Positions 26,338-34,396 of a DNA stretch of 54,189 nucleotides are shown in pieces. The DNA lies in NCBI GenBank assembly GCA_959026535.1, contig CAUFMB010000012.1, positions 1 through 54,189 of the forward strand, in the 5' to 3' direction. Under the pieces are notes generated by a model. The model was not told the DNA's origin and did no database searches. It saw only the letters and a list, made by a program, of their open reading frames with translations. A program made the translations under genes and the position numbers. Position 1 is the first letter of the stretch. The number at the start of each line of letters is the position of its first letter. Origin of the DNA: an uncultured Collinsella sp. Its GTDB lineage: Bacteria; Actinomycetota; Coriobacteriia; Coriobacteriales; Coriobacteriaceae.

Positions 26338-26740
26338 CTAAAGCTGCCTCCTGGGCGGCATCCGCTATGGGATAGCCGTCCTCGTCCTTTTCGATCGCAA
26401 GCGTGGCGGGAACGTTTTCCAGAGCGCGCGTGATGCGCTCGGCCTCATCGGTCGAGCGATCGATGCGAAAATCGAGCTCGGGCGTGACGCGCCAATCGAG
26501 CGAGCGGGCCAACAGGCTACGGATGCGGCCCTTGGCGCTGGCAAGCGCCTCCATGACCTCGTCGTAGCGGCTCGCGTCGCACGACACGTACACGCGCGCG
26601 AACGAACGGTCCACCGCGACCTCGACCGCGGTCAAGGTGACCAGGTCGAGACGCGGATCGGAAACCTCAAAGAGCAGGATATAACCGAGCTTCTCGCGAA
26701 GCTGCTCGCCCAGACGGCGGGTTGCCTGCGTTTGCTTCAT
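26330..26740 (-). CDS. rbfA: 30S ribosome-binding factor RbfA
   Basis: Late 30S-subunit maturation factor. The single KH-like domain shows RRLGEQLREKLGYILLFEVSDPRL and LDWRVTPELDFRID. ATG 26740 (MKQTQATRRLG) gives a normal 136 residues. It is 11 bases downstream of infB. Confidence 0.95.
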   Translation of the reverse strand: MKQTQATRRLGEQLREKLGYILLFEVSDPRLDLVTLTAVEVAVDRSFARVYVSCDASRYDEVMEALASAKGRIRSLLARSLDWRVTPELDFRIDRSTDEAERITRALENVPATLAIEKDEDGYPIADAAQEAALDE

Positions 26741-26751
26741 AGCGCTACCCC

Positions 26752-29466
26752 CTACTCGGTACGGGCAACCTGGTCGATGCGGTAGCCCTCGATCTGATCG
26801 CCGGGCTTGATGTCCTGGAAGTTCTCCAGGCCAATACCGCCCTCGGAGCCGCTCTTGAGGCTCTTGGCCTCGTCCTTGTAGTGGCGCATCGAGGCGATCT
26901 TGCCGTTGAAGACCACGATGCCGTCGCGCACCAGGCGTACGGAATCGGTCGCGGCGATCTCGCCCTCTTCGACGCGGACACCGGCGGCGATACCGACCTT
27001 GGGCACCTTGAAGGTGTCCAGAACGGTCGCAGTACCCGTGGAGACCTCGACCTCGGTGGGCTTGAGCATACCGATGCGGGCAGCGTCGAGGTCCTCGAGG
27101 CACTTGTAGATGACGTCGTAGCAACGGATCTCGACGCCCTCGCGCTCGGCAGCGGAGCGGGCCTTGCCGTCGGGACGGACGCCAAAGCCGATGATGATGG
27201 CGTTGGAGGCGTCGGCCAGGACGACGTCGGTCTCGTTGATGGCACCAACGGCGGAGTGGATCGTGTTGATGCGAACCTCGGACTGATCCATCTTGTCGAG
27301 CGAGTCCTGAAGGGCCTCGATAGAGCCCTGGACGTCGGCCTTGATGATCAGGTTGAGCTCCTTGACCTCGGCGTCGGCGATGGTCTCAAAGAGGTTCTCG
27401 AGCGTGACATGCTTGACGCGGCTCTGCTCCTCGATACGGGCCTTGAGCGAACGCTCATCGGCCAGGGCGCGTGCCTCGCGCTCATCCTCGAACACGCGGA
27501 ACTCGTCGCCGGCGTTGGGCACGGACTGCAGGCCCAAAATCTCGACGGCGTCGGAGGGACCGGCCTCGGTGACGGCGCGACCCTTGGGGTCGAGCATGGC
27601 GCGGACGCGGCCGTAGGTAAGACCGGCGACCAGCGTATCGCCCACGTGCAGGGTACCGCGGGTCACGAGCACGGTAGCGACCGAGCCGCGGCCCTTATCG
27701 AGCTTGGCCTCGAGGACGTTGCCGGAGGCAAAGGTATCGGGGTTGGCCTTAAGCTCGAGCACGTCGGCCTGGAGCAGCACGGTCTCCAGAAGGTCGTCGA
27801 TACCGATCTTCTGCTTGGCCGAGATGTTGACGAACATGTTCTGTCCGCCCCACTCCTCGGGGATGACGCCGTACTCGGTGAGTTCCTGACGCACACGGTC
27901 GGGGTTGGCGCCCGGCTTATCGATCTTGTTGACGGCGACGACGATGGGTACGCCGGCGGCCTTGGCGTGGTTGATCGACTCGACGGTCTGGGGCATGACG
28001 CCGTCGTCGGCAGCCACGATCAGAATGACGATGTCGGTCACCTTGGCACCACGGGCACGCATAGCCGTAAAGGTGGCGTGACCCGGGGTATCGATAAAGG
28101 TGATCTTGCGGTCGTTGATCATGACCTGCGAAGCGCCGATGGCCTGCGTAATGCCGCCCGCCTCGCCGGCAGCAACGCCGGTGTGACGGATGGCGTCGAG
28201 CAGCGACGTCTTGCCGTGGTCGACGTGGCCCATGACGGTGACGACCGGGGCGCGCGGCTTAAGGTCGGCGGGATCGTCGTAGAACGAGAAGGTGTTCTCC
28301 TCCTCGGGGGTGATGATCTTGATCTGACGGCCCAGGTCGTCGGCGACGAGCTCGACGAGGTCGTCGGACATGGACTGCGTCATGGTGAGCGGCGTACCCA
28401 GCAGGAACAGGCGCTTGATGATGTCGTTGGCCGGAACGTCGAGCGCCTCGGCAAGCTCCTGGACGGTAACGCCCTGGGAGACCTTAATGGCGTCGAGGTC
28501 CTCGGGGTTCACGCCCTGGGCCAGCGCCTCCTCTATCTTGCGCTCCTCCTGAGCCTTGGCAGCCTCGCGCTCGCGCTTCTCCTTGCGCTTCTTGCGGCGA
28601 CCGGTGGACTCGCGAGAGGCCTCCTCGACGGCGGCACGAGCCTCCTCGAGCACCTTCTCGCGGCTGTACTCCTCGGCCTCGCGAGCCATGCGGCTGTAGT
28701 GGTCCTCTTCGTTGTTGTGACCGCCCTTACGCTTCTTGCCCTTGCCCTGCTTATCGGGGTTGGGGAAGTCCATGCCGGCAGCGACGTTGTTGCTGGCGTT
28801 GGTGCGATGGCTGTGCGGACGGCTCTCGGAGGCGTTGCGCTCGGAGTTGTTGTCGGAAGCGTTGCGATCGTTACGACGGCCACCGCGACGGTCGTTGTTG
28901 CCGCCACGACGGTTACCGCGCTCGGCGGCGCGCTCGGCCTTGGCCTTGTCCTCGGCGTCCTTCTTCTCCTTGAGCACGGTCTCCTGTGCGGCGATCTGGT
29001 CGAGCAGCGAACGGAAGCGCGAACCGGAGTCGGAAGCGGGAACGGCGCGGCGCTGGGCCTCGCGGGCAGCCTCCTCCTTCTCGCGGGCAAGGCGCTCCTG
29101 CTCGGCCTTCTTCTTGGCCTCGGCCTCGGCGCGGGCAGCCTCCTCGGCAGCCTGGGCTGCGGCAAACTGGCGGCGCTCCTCCTCGCGGGCCTTCTCGGCG
29201 GCGATGCGCTCGCGCTCGGCCTCGGCGGCGCGAGCGGCCTCCTCGGCGGCAGCTGCCTGCTCCTCGGCCTGCTTGGCGGCCTCGACTTCCTGGGCGCGGG
29301 CCTCGATCACCGAGGCGAGCTGCTTGCGGACCATAGCGACATAAGCGTCCTCCAAGGTGGAGGAAGCGGACTTAGCAGGAATCTTCATATCGGCGAGATG
29401 ACCCATCAGTTCCTTGGAGGTCATGCCGAACTCTTTGGCCAGGGTGGACACACGGACTTTTGCCAT
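26752..29466 (-). CDS. infB: Translation initiation factor IF-2
   Basis: GTPase that recruits initiator tRNA to the 30S subunit. The N-terminal IF2_N helix (VSTLAKEFGMTSKELMGHL) is followed by a long Ala/Glu/Arg-rich linker (60-330) with an Asn/Arg/Gly-rich patch. The GTPase domain (about 405-575) has GHVDHGKTS, DTPGHATF and NKIDKPGAN. Domains II-IV complete 904 residues. The low-complexity linker explains long spurious open frames on the other strand. Confidence 0.97.
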   Translation of the reverse strand: MAKVRVSTLAKEFGMTSKELMGHLADMKIPAKSASSTLEDAYVAMVRKQLASVIEARAQEVEAAKQAEEQAAAAEEAARAAEAERERIAAEKAREEERRQFAAAQAAEEAARAEAEAKKKAEQERLAREKEEAAREAQRRAVPASDSGSRFRSLLDQIAAQETVLKEKKDAEDKAKAERAAERGNRRGGNNDRRGGRRNDRNASDNNSERNASESRPHSHRTNASNNVAAGMDFPNPDKQGKGKKRKGGHNNEEDHYSRMAREAEEYSREKVLEEARAAVEEASRESTGRRKKRKEKREREAAKAQEERKIEEALAQGVNPEDLDAIKVSQGVTVQELAEALDVPANDIIKRLFLLGTPLTMTQSMSDDLVELVADDLGRQIKIITPEEENTFSFYDDPADLKPRAPVVTVMGHVDHGKTSLLDAIRHTGVAAGEAGGITQAIGASQVMINDRKITFIDTPGHATFTAMRARGAKVTDIVILIVAADDGVMPQTVESINHAKAAGVPIVVAVNKIDKPGANPDRVRQELTEYGVIPEEWGGQNMFVNISAKQKIGIDDLLETVLLQADVLELKANPDTFASGNVLEAKLDKGRGSVATVLVTRGTLHVGDTLVAGLTYGRVRAMLDPKGRAVTEAGPSDAVEILGLQSVPNAGDEFRVFEDEREARALADERSLKARIEEQSRVKHVTLENLFETIADAEVKELNLIIKADVQGSIEALQDSLDKMDQSEVRINTIHSAVGAINETDVVLADASNAIIIGFGVRPDGKARSAAEREGVEIRCYDVIYKCLEDLDAARIGMLKPTEVEVSTGTATVLDTFKVPKVGIAAGVRVEEGEIAATDSVRLVRDGIVVFNGKIASMRHYKDEAKSLKSGSEGGIGLENFQDIKPGDQIEGYRIDQVARTE

Positions 29467-29557
29467 ATGACTTCACCTACCCTTTCTGGCACCTTGGGTG
29501 CCTAGAGACTGAACGAGCGTGGGAGACGCGCCGGGACCCGCCCGGCGCAACCGCGCG

Positions 29558-30805
29558 CTAGATCAGGTCCTCCGCATCATCGAAGGCGTCGGTGTCGTGG
29601 ACACCGCAGAAACGGGAGCCGGGACGAGCCTGGTTGCGGCACTGGATGCCGTCCTCGGACACGTACTCGCAGCGGCGGACGTCCTCGTCCTCCTCGTCAC
29701 CGATCAGGTCGGCGGCGGGCTCCTCGTGAACGGGAACGTTCTTGAGGATGTCGGCGGCAAGCGTCTCGGACTTGATGTCGATGTGCCAGCCGGTCAGGCG
29801 CGCGGCGAGGCGGGCGTTCTGGCCCTCCTTGCCGATGGCGAGGGACAGCTGGTCGTCGGGCACGATGACGCCGGCGTAGGCCTTCTCCTCGTCGATGAGG
29901 ACGCGGGTGACCTTAGCGGGCGACAGGGCGTTGGCGACGTAGACGGCAGGATCGGCATCCCACAGGATGACGTCGACGCGCTCGCCACGGAGCTCGCCCA
30001 CGACAGCGCGAACACGGCTGCCCTTGGGGCCGACGCAGGCGCCCACGGGATCCAGACGGTCGTCGAGCGAGTGGACGGCGACCTTGGAGCGCTGGCCGGG
30101 CTCGCGGGCGATCGACTTGATCTGGACGGTGCCCTCATAGATCTCGGGCACCTCCTGCTCAAACAGACGACGCATGAGCTCGGGGTGGGTACGGGAGATG
30201 ACAATCGGCGGACGGCTGTGCTCGCCACGAACCGGCTGCAGGTTGGAGTTGGGGTCGCGAACGTCGATGATCACGGCCTTGATGTGCTGGTTGTGCAGGT
30301 AGCGCTCGCCCATCGGACGCTCGTTGCGCTCGTTCTCGTAACGGCGCTGGTCGAAGTGCGGCAGCTCGGCCTCGACGCCCTCGCGGATCTTGACGATCGT
30401 GAAGTCGGGTGTGGACTGCAGCACGGTACCGCTGATGAGGTCACCGATGCGGCCGGAGAACTCCTCGTAAATCTGCTCGCGGGCGGAGTTGCGCACGATG
30501 GCGTTGATCTCGGCCTTAGCGTGCTGGGCAGCGATGCGGCTCGTGTTCTTGGGAGTGACGTCGATCTCCTCGAACTCGGTGAAATTGCCCTCCTCGTCCA
30601 TGGAATCGTCGATCGGCTCCAGGCGGTAGACGTAGATCTTGCCGGTGGTGCGGTCGATGGTCACCTTGGCGCCCCACTCAAGATGCAGGATCTCGGCATA
30701 GCTCTTGGCGAGCGACTGCTCCAGGCGGTCGATCAGGTAGAGCTGGTCGATGTGCTTCTCCTGGCAAAGCTCCATCAGGGCGGACATCATGTCGGATGCT
30801 GCCAT
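29558..30805 (-). CDS. nusA: Transcription termination/antitermination protein NusA with Cys/His tail
   Basis: RNA polymerase pausing and termination factor. It has an N-terminal polymerase-binding domain (1-130), an S1 domain, then KH1/KH2 (VGACVGPKGSRVRAVVGEL and LAIGKEGQNARLAARLTG). The last about 45 residues form an unusual extension, CEYVSEDGIQC...FCGVHD, whose Cys/His spacing suggests a zinc-binding knuckle. 415 residues. The ylxR gene commonly found between nusA and infB is missing: only 91 bases separate them. Confidence 0.95.
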   Translation of the reverse strand: MAASDMMSALMELCQEKHIDQLYLIDRLEQSLAKSYAEILHLEWGAKVTIDRTTGKIYVYRLEPIDDSMDEEGNFTEFEEIDVTPKNTSRIAAQHAKAEINAIVRNSAREQIYEEFSGRIGDLISGTVLQSTPDFTIVKIREGVEAELPHFDQRRYENERNERPMGERYLHNQHIKAVIIDVRDPNSNLQPVRGEHSRPPIVISRTHPELMRRLFEQEVPEIYEGTVQIKSIAREPGQRSKVAVHSLDDRLDPVGACVGPKGSRVRAVVGELRGERVDVILWDADPAVYVANALSPAKVTRVLIDEEKAYAGVIVPDDQLSLAIGKEGQNARLAARLTGWHIDIKSETLAADILKNVPVHEEPAADLIGDEEDEDVRRCEYVSEDGIQCRNQARPGSRFCGVHDTDAFDDAEDLI

Positions 30806-30806
30806 C

Positions 30807-31301
30807 TTACTTTCCTTCCTTCGCGGGCTTGAAGTCGTAGGTGGGCTTCAACTTGCACTTTTTAACATCAGAGAAATCGAGGGTAACGGACTCGCCGCCC
30901 TCGAGCTCGAGGGTCACGTTCGTCTCAGTGGCGGCGGCAATCTTGCCGGCGTACTTGCGACGGCCCTCGGTGGCGGTAGAGGTGAGCTCACAGTTCTCGC
31001 CCACAAAGCGGGCAAAGTCGCACGGGCGGCGTAGCGGGCGCGCCATGCCCGGGCTCGACACCTCGAGCGTATAGCTCGAAGAGATGGGGTCGAGCTCCTC
31101 AATCACATCGCCGACCCACTTGGTGTTGGCCGTGACGTCGTTGAGCGACAGGCTCTGACCCTCGGCACCCTCGATACGCACGCGCACGCAGGGGGCCTTG
31201 GTGGCACCCACGAGCTCGACGTCGACGATGTCGATATCGTGCTGGGGAGCGACGGCCTCGAGCGCGTCGATGATCGCCTGCTCGGTCTTAGTCTTGACCA
31301 T
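30807..31301 (-). CDS. rimP: Ribosome maturation factor RimP
   Basis: 30S assembly factor. The N-terminal domain (KTEQAIIDALEAVAPQHDIDIVDVE) and the SSPGMARPLRRPCDFARFVG motif are typical. The C-terminal SH3-like domain ends the 164-residue protein. ATG 31301 follows GGAGGTGCCGCA; an upstream frame to 31514 has no support and would run through the leader terminator. It heads the rimP-nusA-infB-rbfA operon. Confidence 0.95.
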   Translation of the reverse strand: MVKTKTEQAIIDALEAVAPQHDIDIVDVELVGATKAPCVRVRIEGAEGQSLSLNDVTANTKWVGDVIEELDPISSSYTLEVSSPGMARPLRRPCDFARFVGENCELTSTATEGRRKYAGKIAAATETNVTLELEGGESVTLDFSDVKKCKLKPTYDFKPAKEGK

Positions 31302-31321
31302 TGCGGCACCTCCATCCATAC

Positions 31322-31354
31322 AAAAAAGAAGCGGGGTCGAAACCCCACTTCTTT
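31322..31354 (-). terminator. Leader terminator/attenuator before rimP-nusA-infB
   Basis: On the minus strand a 13-bp stem (one G-T wobble) with a TTCG loop runs into six T residues, only about 20 bases before the rimP start and 20 bases after the predicted promoter start. Its position between promoter and first gene, rather than at an operon end, suggests attenuation. Confidence 0.7.
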
Positions 31355-31379
31355 CAATTGCAACTTCATTTGCAAGCAA

Positions 31380-31408
31380 ACTATACCAATAGCTGCGGAA
31401 ACGTGCAA
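31380..31408 (-). promoter_or_regulatory. Promoter of the rimP-nusA-infB operon
   Basis: TTGCAC (31403-31408), a 17-bp spacer and TATAGT (31380-31385) on the minus strand give a near-consensus promoter starting around 31373. The leader then contains TTGCAA-ATGAAG-TTGCAA, a small hairpin, before the terminator. Confidence 0.7.
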
Positions 31409-31494
31409 GCACAGTACGAATCTGCAGGTCAGCGTGCGCACAGCTTCTCCACAAGAATAGGACAATTGACCGAAGGCACCTAGGCAGGTACATG

Positions 31495-31530
31495 CAAAAC
31501 GAGGGACTACCCAACCGGATCGCCCCTCGT
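31495..31530 (-). terminator. Terminator downstream of leuS
   Basis: ACGAGGG/CCCTCGT arms followed by TTTTG on the minus strand, 30 bases beyond the leuS stop. Confidence 0.65.
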
Positions 31531-31559
31531 CTTTTATGCGTCAGCTAAGCGCGCAGCGC

Positions 31560-34136
31560 TTACTTGACCACCAGGTTGACCAGCTTGCCGGGCACGCAGA
31601 TGGCCTTGACGACCGTCTTGCCCTCGAGCCACTTGGCGACGGCGGCCTCGGCGGCAGCCTGCATATCCTCATTGGAGGCATCGCGGGCCACGTCGACGCG
31701 GCCGCGGACCTTGCCGAGCACCTGGACCACGATCTGCACCGTGTCCTCAATGGACTCGGCCAGGTCGAACTCGGGCCAGGCGGCGGTGTAGGCGTTGCCC
31801 TCGCAGCCGAGTGCCTCGTGCCACAGCTCGTCGGCCCAGAACGGGCAGATGGGGGCAAGGACGCTCACGATATCCTTGGCCACGCCGTAGCACAGCGCCT
31901 TGTCGCGGGCGGTACCCTCAGTGGCGTTGAGATAGGCGCTCGCAGCATTGACGAGCTCCATGACGGCCGAGATGGCGGTGTTAAACTGGCCGCGATCGAA
32001 GTCCTCGGTGCACTTGGCGATGGTGCGGTGACGCTCGCGATAGAGCTTCATCGCAACCTCGTCGAGCGCAGACTTGTCGAAGGCCACGTTGGCGTCGCCG
32101 GATTGGACGAGCTGCCAAACGATACGCCAGGCGCGCTTGATAAAGCGGTTGGCGCCCTCGACGGCCTTGGGATCCCAGTCGAAGTCCTTCTCGGGCGGGG
32201 CGATAAACAGAATCGCCAGACGCATGGTGTCGGCGCCGTAGGGCTCGATAACCGAGCTCGGGGGCACGACGTTGCCTTTGGACTTGGACATGGTGTCGCC
32301 GTTCTCGTCCTTGACCATGCCCTGGCACAGCAGGTTGGTGAAGGGCTCGTCAACACTCAGCAGACCCAGGTCGCGCAGCGCCTTGGTAAAGAAGCGGCTG
32401 TAGAGCAGGTGCAGAATGGCGTGCTCGATGCCACCGATGTAGTTATCGACGGGCATCCAACGGTCGGCTGCCTCGCGGGAGAAGGGCAGCTCGGTGTTGT
32501 GCGGGTCGGTATAGCGCAGGTAATACCAGCTGGAGCAGGTGAACGTGTCCATGGTATCGGTCTCGCGCTTAGCCGGGCGGCCGCAGACCGGGCAGGTGGT
32601 CTCGTAGAAGTCCTTGCACTCGGCGAGGGTCTCGCCGGCGCCCAGGTCCAGGTTCTCGGGCAGCGTCACCGGCAGCTGATCCTCAGGCACGGGCACGATG
32701 CCGCAGTGCTCGCAGTGGATGGCCGGGATGGGGTTGCCCCAATAGCGCTGACGGCTGATGAGCCAGTCGCGCAGACGGAACTCGACCTTGCGACGACCGC
32801 AGCCCATGGCCTCGAGGTCGGCCACGATCGCAGCCTCGCCCTCGGAGTGCTTACCGCCGCGCATGCCGGTGTACTTGCCGGACTGGACGAGCGTGCCCTC
32901 GGCAGCGTGGGCGCAATCCCAGTCGACGGTCTCGGCATGGAAGGTATCGATGGTCTCGCCGCTGGCCTCGACGGCAGCGCGATCGTCATCGTCCAGGATG
33001 ATCGGCACGATCGGCAGGTCGTACTTGCGGGCAAACTCAAAGTCGCGCTGGTCGCCGCAAGGAACGGCCATGACGGCGCCGGTGCCGTAGTCGGCAACTA
33101 CATAATCGGCAACCCACACGGGGACCTTCTCGCCGTTGACGGGGTTCACCACATAGCGGCCCGTGAAGGCACCGTGCTTCTCGAGGGTACCCTGGGCACG
33201 CTCGACGGCAGAGATATGCTTGGAGTCCTCGACGATCTTGGTGACGGCCTCCTCGTACTCCGTACCCTCGACGAGCTCGTGCAGGCCGGCGTACTCGGGA
33301 GCCAGGACAAAGAAGGAGACGCCAAAAAGGGTATCGGCTCGCGTGGTGAAGACGGTGATCTTGCCCTCATCGCCCTCGATGGGCTCGCCGTCCTTGTCGC
33401 ACAGGGTAAAGTCGACCTCGGCGCCCTCGGAGCGACCGATCCAGTTGGCCTGCATCTGCTTGACGCGCTCGGGCCAGCCGGGGAGCTTCTCCAAGTCGTC
33501 GAGCAGCTCCTGAGAGTACTCGGTAATCTTGTAGTACCACTGCTCAAGGTCGCGCTTCTCGGGCTCGGTGCCGCAGCGCCAGCACTTACCCTCGGTGACC
33601 TGCTCGTTGGCCAGAACGGTCTTGCAGTTAGGACACCAGTTGACCGGGTTCTTCTTGCGGTAGACCAGGCCCTTTTCCCACAGCTTCTCAAAGATCCACT
33701 GACCCCAGCGGTAGTAGTCGGGGCTGCAGGTCTTGACCATGCGATCCAGATCGTAGGAGAAGCCCATGCGCTTCATCGTGGCGAGCGCCTGGTCCATGTT
33801 CTTATACGTCCAGGCAGCAGCCTGCGTATTGTGCTTGATGGCGGCGTTCTCGGCAGGCAGGCCAAAGGCGTCAAAGCCGATGGGGTGCAGCACGTCGTAG
33901 CCGCGCATGCGGGCCTGACGGGCCATGGCATCGCCGATGGTATAGTTGCGCGCGTGGCCCATGTGCAGGTCGCCCGACGGATACGGGAACATCTCGAGCA
34001 CATACTTTTTAGGCTTGCTGTCGTCGGTGTCGACGGCAAAGAGGTTGGAGTCCTCCCAGGCCTTCATCCACTTGGACTCAATGGCCTGCGCGTCGTAGGC
34101 AGGGATCTCGTCCTTATGGTCTGTGCAATCGCACAT
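31560..34136 (-). CDS. leuS: Leucyl-tRNA synthetase
   Basis: Charges tRNA-Leu. Class I signatures HMGH (58-61, in SGDLHMGHARNYTIGDA) and TMSKSKGNVV near 615 are present. Two Cys pairs (WCPNCKTV and CWRCG) and CPVCGRPAKRE are zinc-ribbon-like. The CP1 editing domain with VWVADYVVADYGTGAVMAVP is intact. 858 residues. ATG 34136 follows AAAGGAG. The leader holds a very large hairpin (34152-34285) but no T-box signature. Confidence 0.97.
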   Translation of the reverse strand: MCDCTDHKDEIPAYDAQAIESKWMKAWEDSNLFAVDTDDSKPKKYVLEMFPYPSGDLHMGHARNYTIGDAMARQARMRGYDVLHPIGFDAFGLPAENAAIKHNTQAAAWTYKNMDQALATMKRMGFSYDLDRMVKTCSPDYYRWGQWIFEKLWEKGLVYRKKNPVNWCPNCKTVLANEQVTEGKCWRCGTEPEKRDLEQWYYKITEYSQELLDDLEKLPGWPERVKQMQANWIGRSEGAEVDFTLCDKDGEPIEGDEGKITVFTTRADTLFGVSFFVLAPEYAGLHELVEGTEYEEAVTKIVEDSKHISAVERAQGTLEKHGAFTGRYVVNPVNGEKVPVWVADYVVADYGTGAVMAVPCGDQRDFEFARKYDLPIVPIILDDDDRAAVEASGETIDTFHAETVDWDCAHAAEGTLVQSGKYTGMRGGKHSEGEAAIVADLEAMGCGRRKVEFRLRDWLISRQRYWGNPIPAIHCEHCGIVPVPEDQLPVTLPENLDLGAGETLAECKDFYETTCPVCGRPAKRETDTMDTFTCSSWYYLRYTDPHNTELPFSREAADRWMPVDNYIGGIEHAILHLLYSRFFTKALRDLGLLSVDEPFTNLLCQGMVKDENGDTMSKSKGNVVPPSSVIEPYGADTMRLAILFIAPPEKDFDWDPKAVEGANRFIKRAWRIVWQLVQSGDANVAFDKSALDEVAMKLYRERHRTIAKCTEDFDRGQFNTAISAVMELVNAASAYLNATEGTARDKALCYGVAKDIVSVLAPICPFWADELWHEALGCEGNAYTAAWPEFDLAESIEDTVQIVVQVLGKVRGRVDVARDASNEDMQAAAEAAVAKWLEGKTVVKAICVPGKLVNLVVK

Positions 34137-34151
34137 ATCAGCTCCTTTAAT

Positions 34152-34285
34152 CTTAGCTGGGGTCGGTCGGCTTAGCTTTATTCGCCACTGCGGACAGTCC
34201 TGCGCAAGACGAAGAGCACATTTAGTGCTCTTCTTTGCGTGCGGAACTTGTAGCGAACAAAGCTAAGCCGCCCGACCCTAAGGTT
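34152..34285. repeat. Large nested inverted repeat upstream of leuS
   Basis: The outer 20-base arms (34160-34179 and 34259-34278) differ at one position. An inner 9-bp perfect stem (34211-34219 and 34225-34233) caps it with an ATTTA loop. The whole region can fold into one long rod about 120 bases long. It lies in the leuS leader, on the minus strand, but could act from either strand. Confidence 0.6.
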
Positions 34286-34312
34286 GACTCGACTGATAAT
34301 AGCAAATACGAC

Positions 34313-34347
34313 AAGCGAGATGCCTGCGACTTGCAGGCATCTCGCTT
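34313..34347 (-). terminator. Terminator downstream of guaB
   Basis: A perfect 15-bp stem (AAGCGAGATGCCTGC and its complement) around a 5-base loop. The T-run is poor on the minus strand and better on the plus strand. Confidence 0.6.
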
Positions 34348-34396
34348 TATCTAAATAACGTGGTTGATACTCAACCTTTGATATGCAGCTCTTACC

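Noticed and set aside
26881..29505. Long open frame on the plus strand opposite infB
   Set aside because: It mirrors the GC-rich, low-complexity infB gene on the other strand, has no start signal and encodes a Leu/Gly/Val-rich sequence without family motifs. Similar antisense frames oppose ffh, smc, fakA/recG, leuS and the pel genes and were rejected for the same reason.
29467..29557. ylxR gene between nusA and infB
   Set aside because: Only 91 bases are available and no frame there encodes a YlxR-like protein. The region holds just a small GGCACC/GGTGCC palindrome.
34137..34300. T-box riboswitch upstream of leuS
   Set aside because: The leader has a large hairpin but no TGGNACCGCG T-box sequence and no terminator/antiterminator pair in front of leuS.
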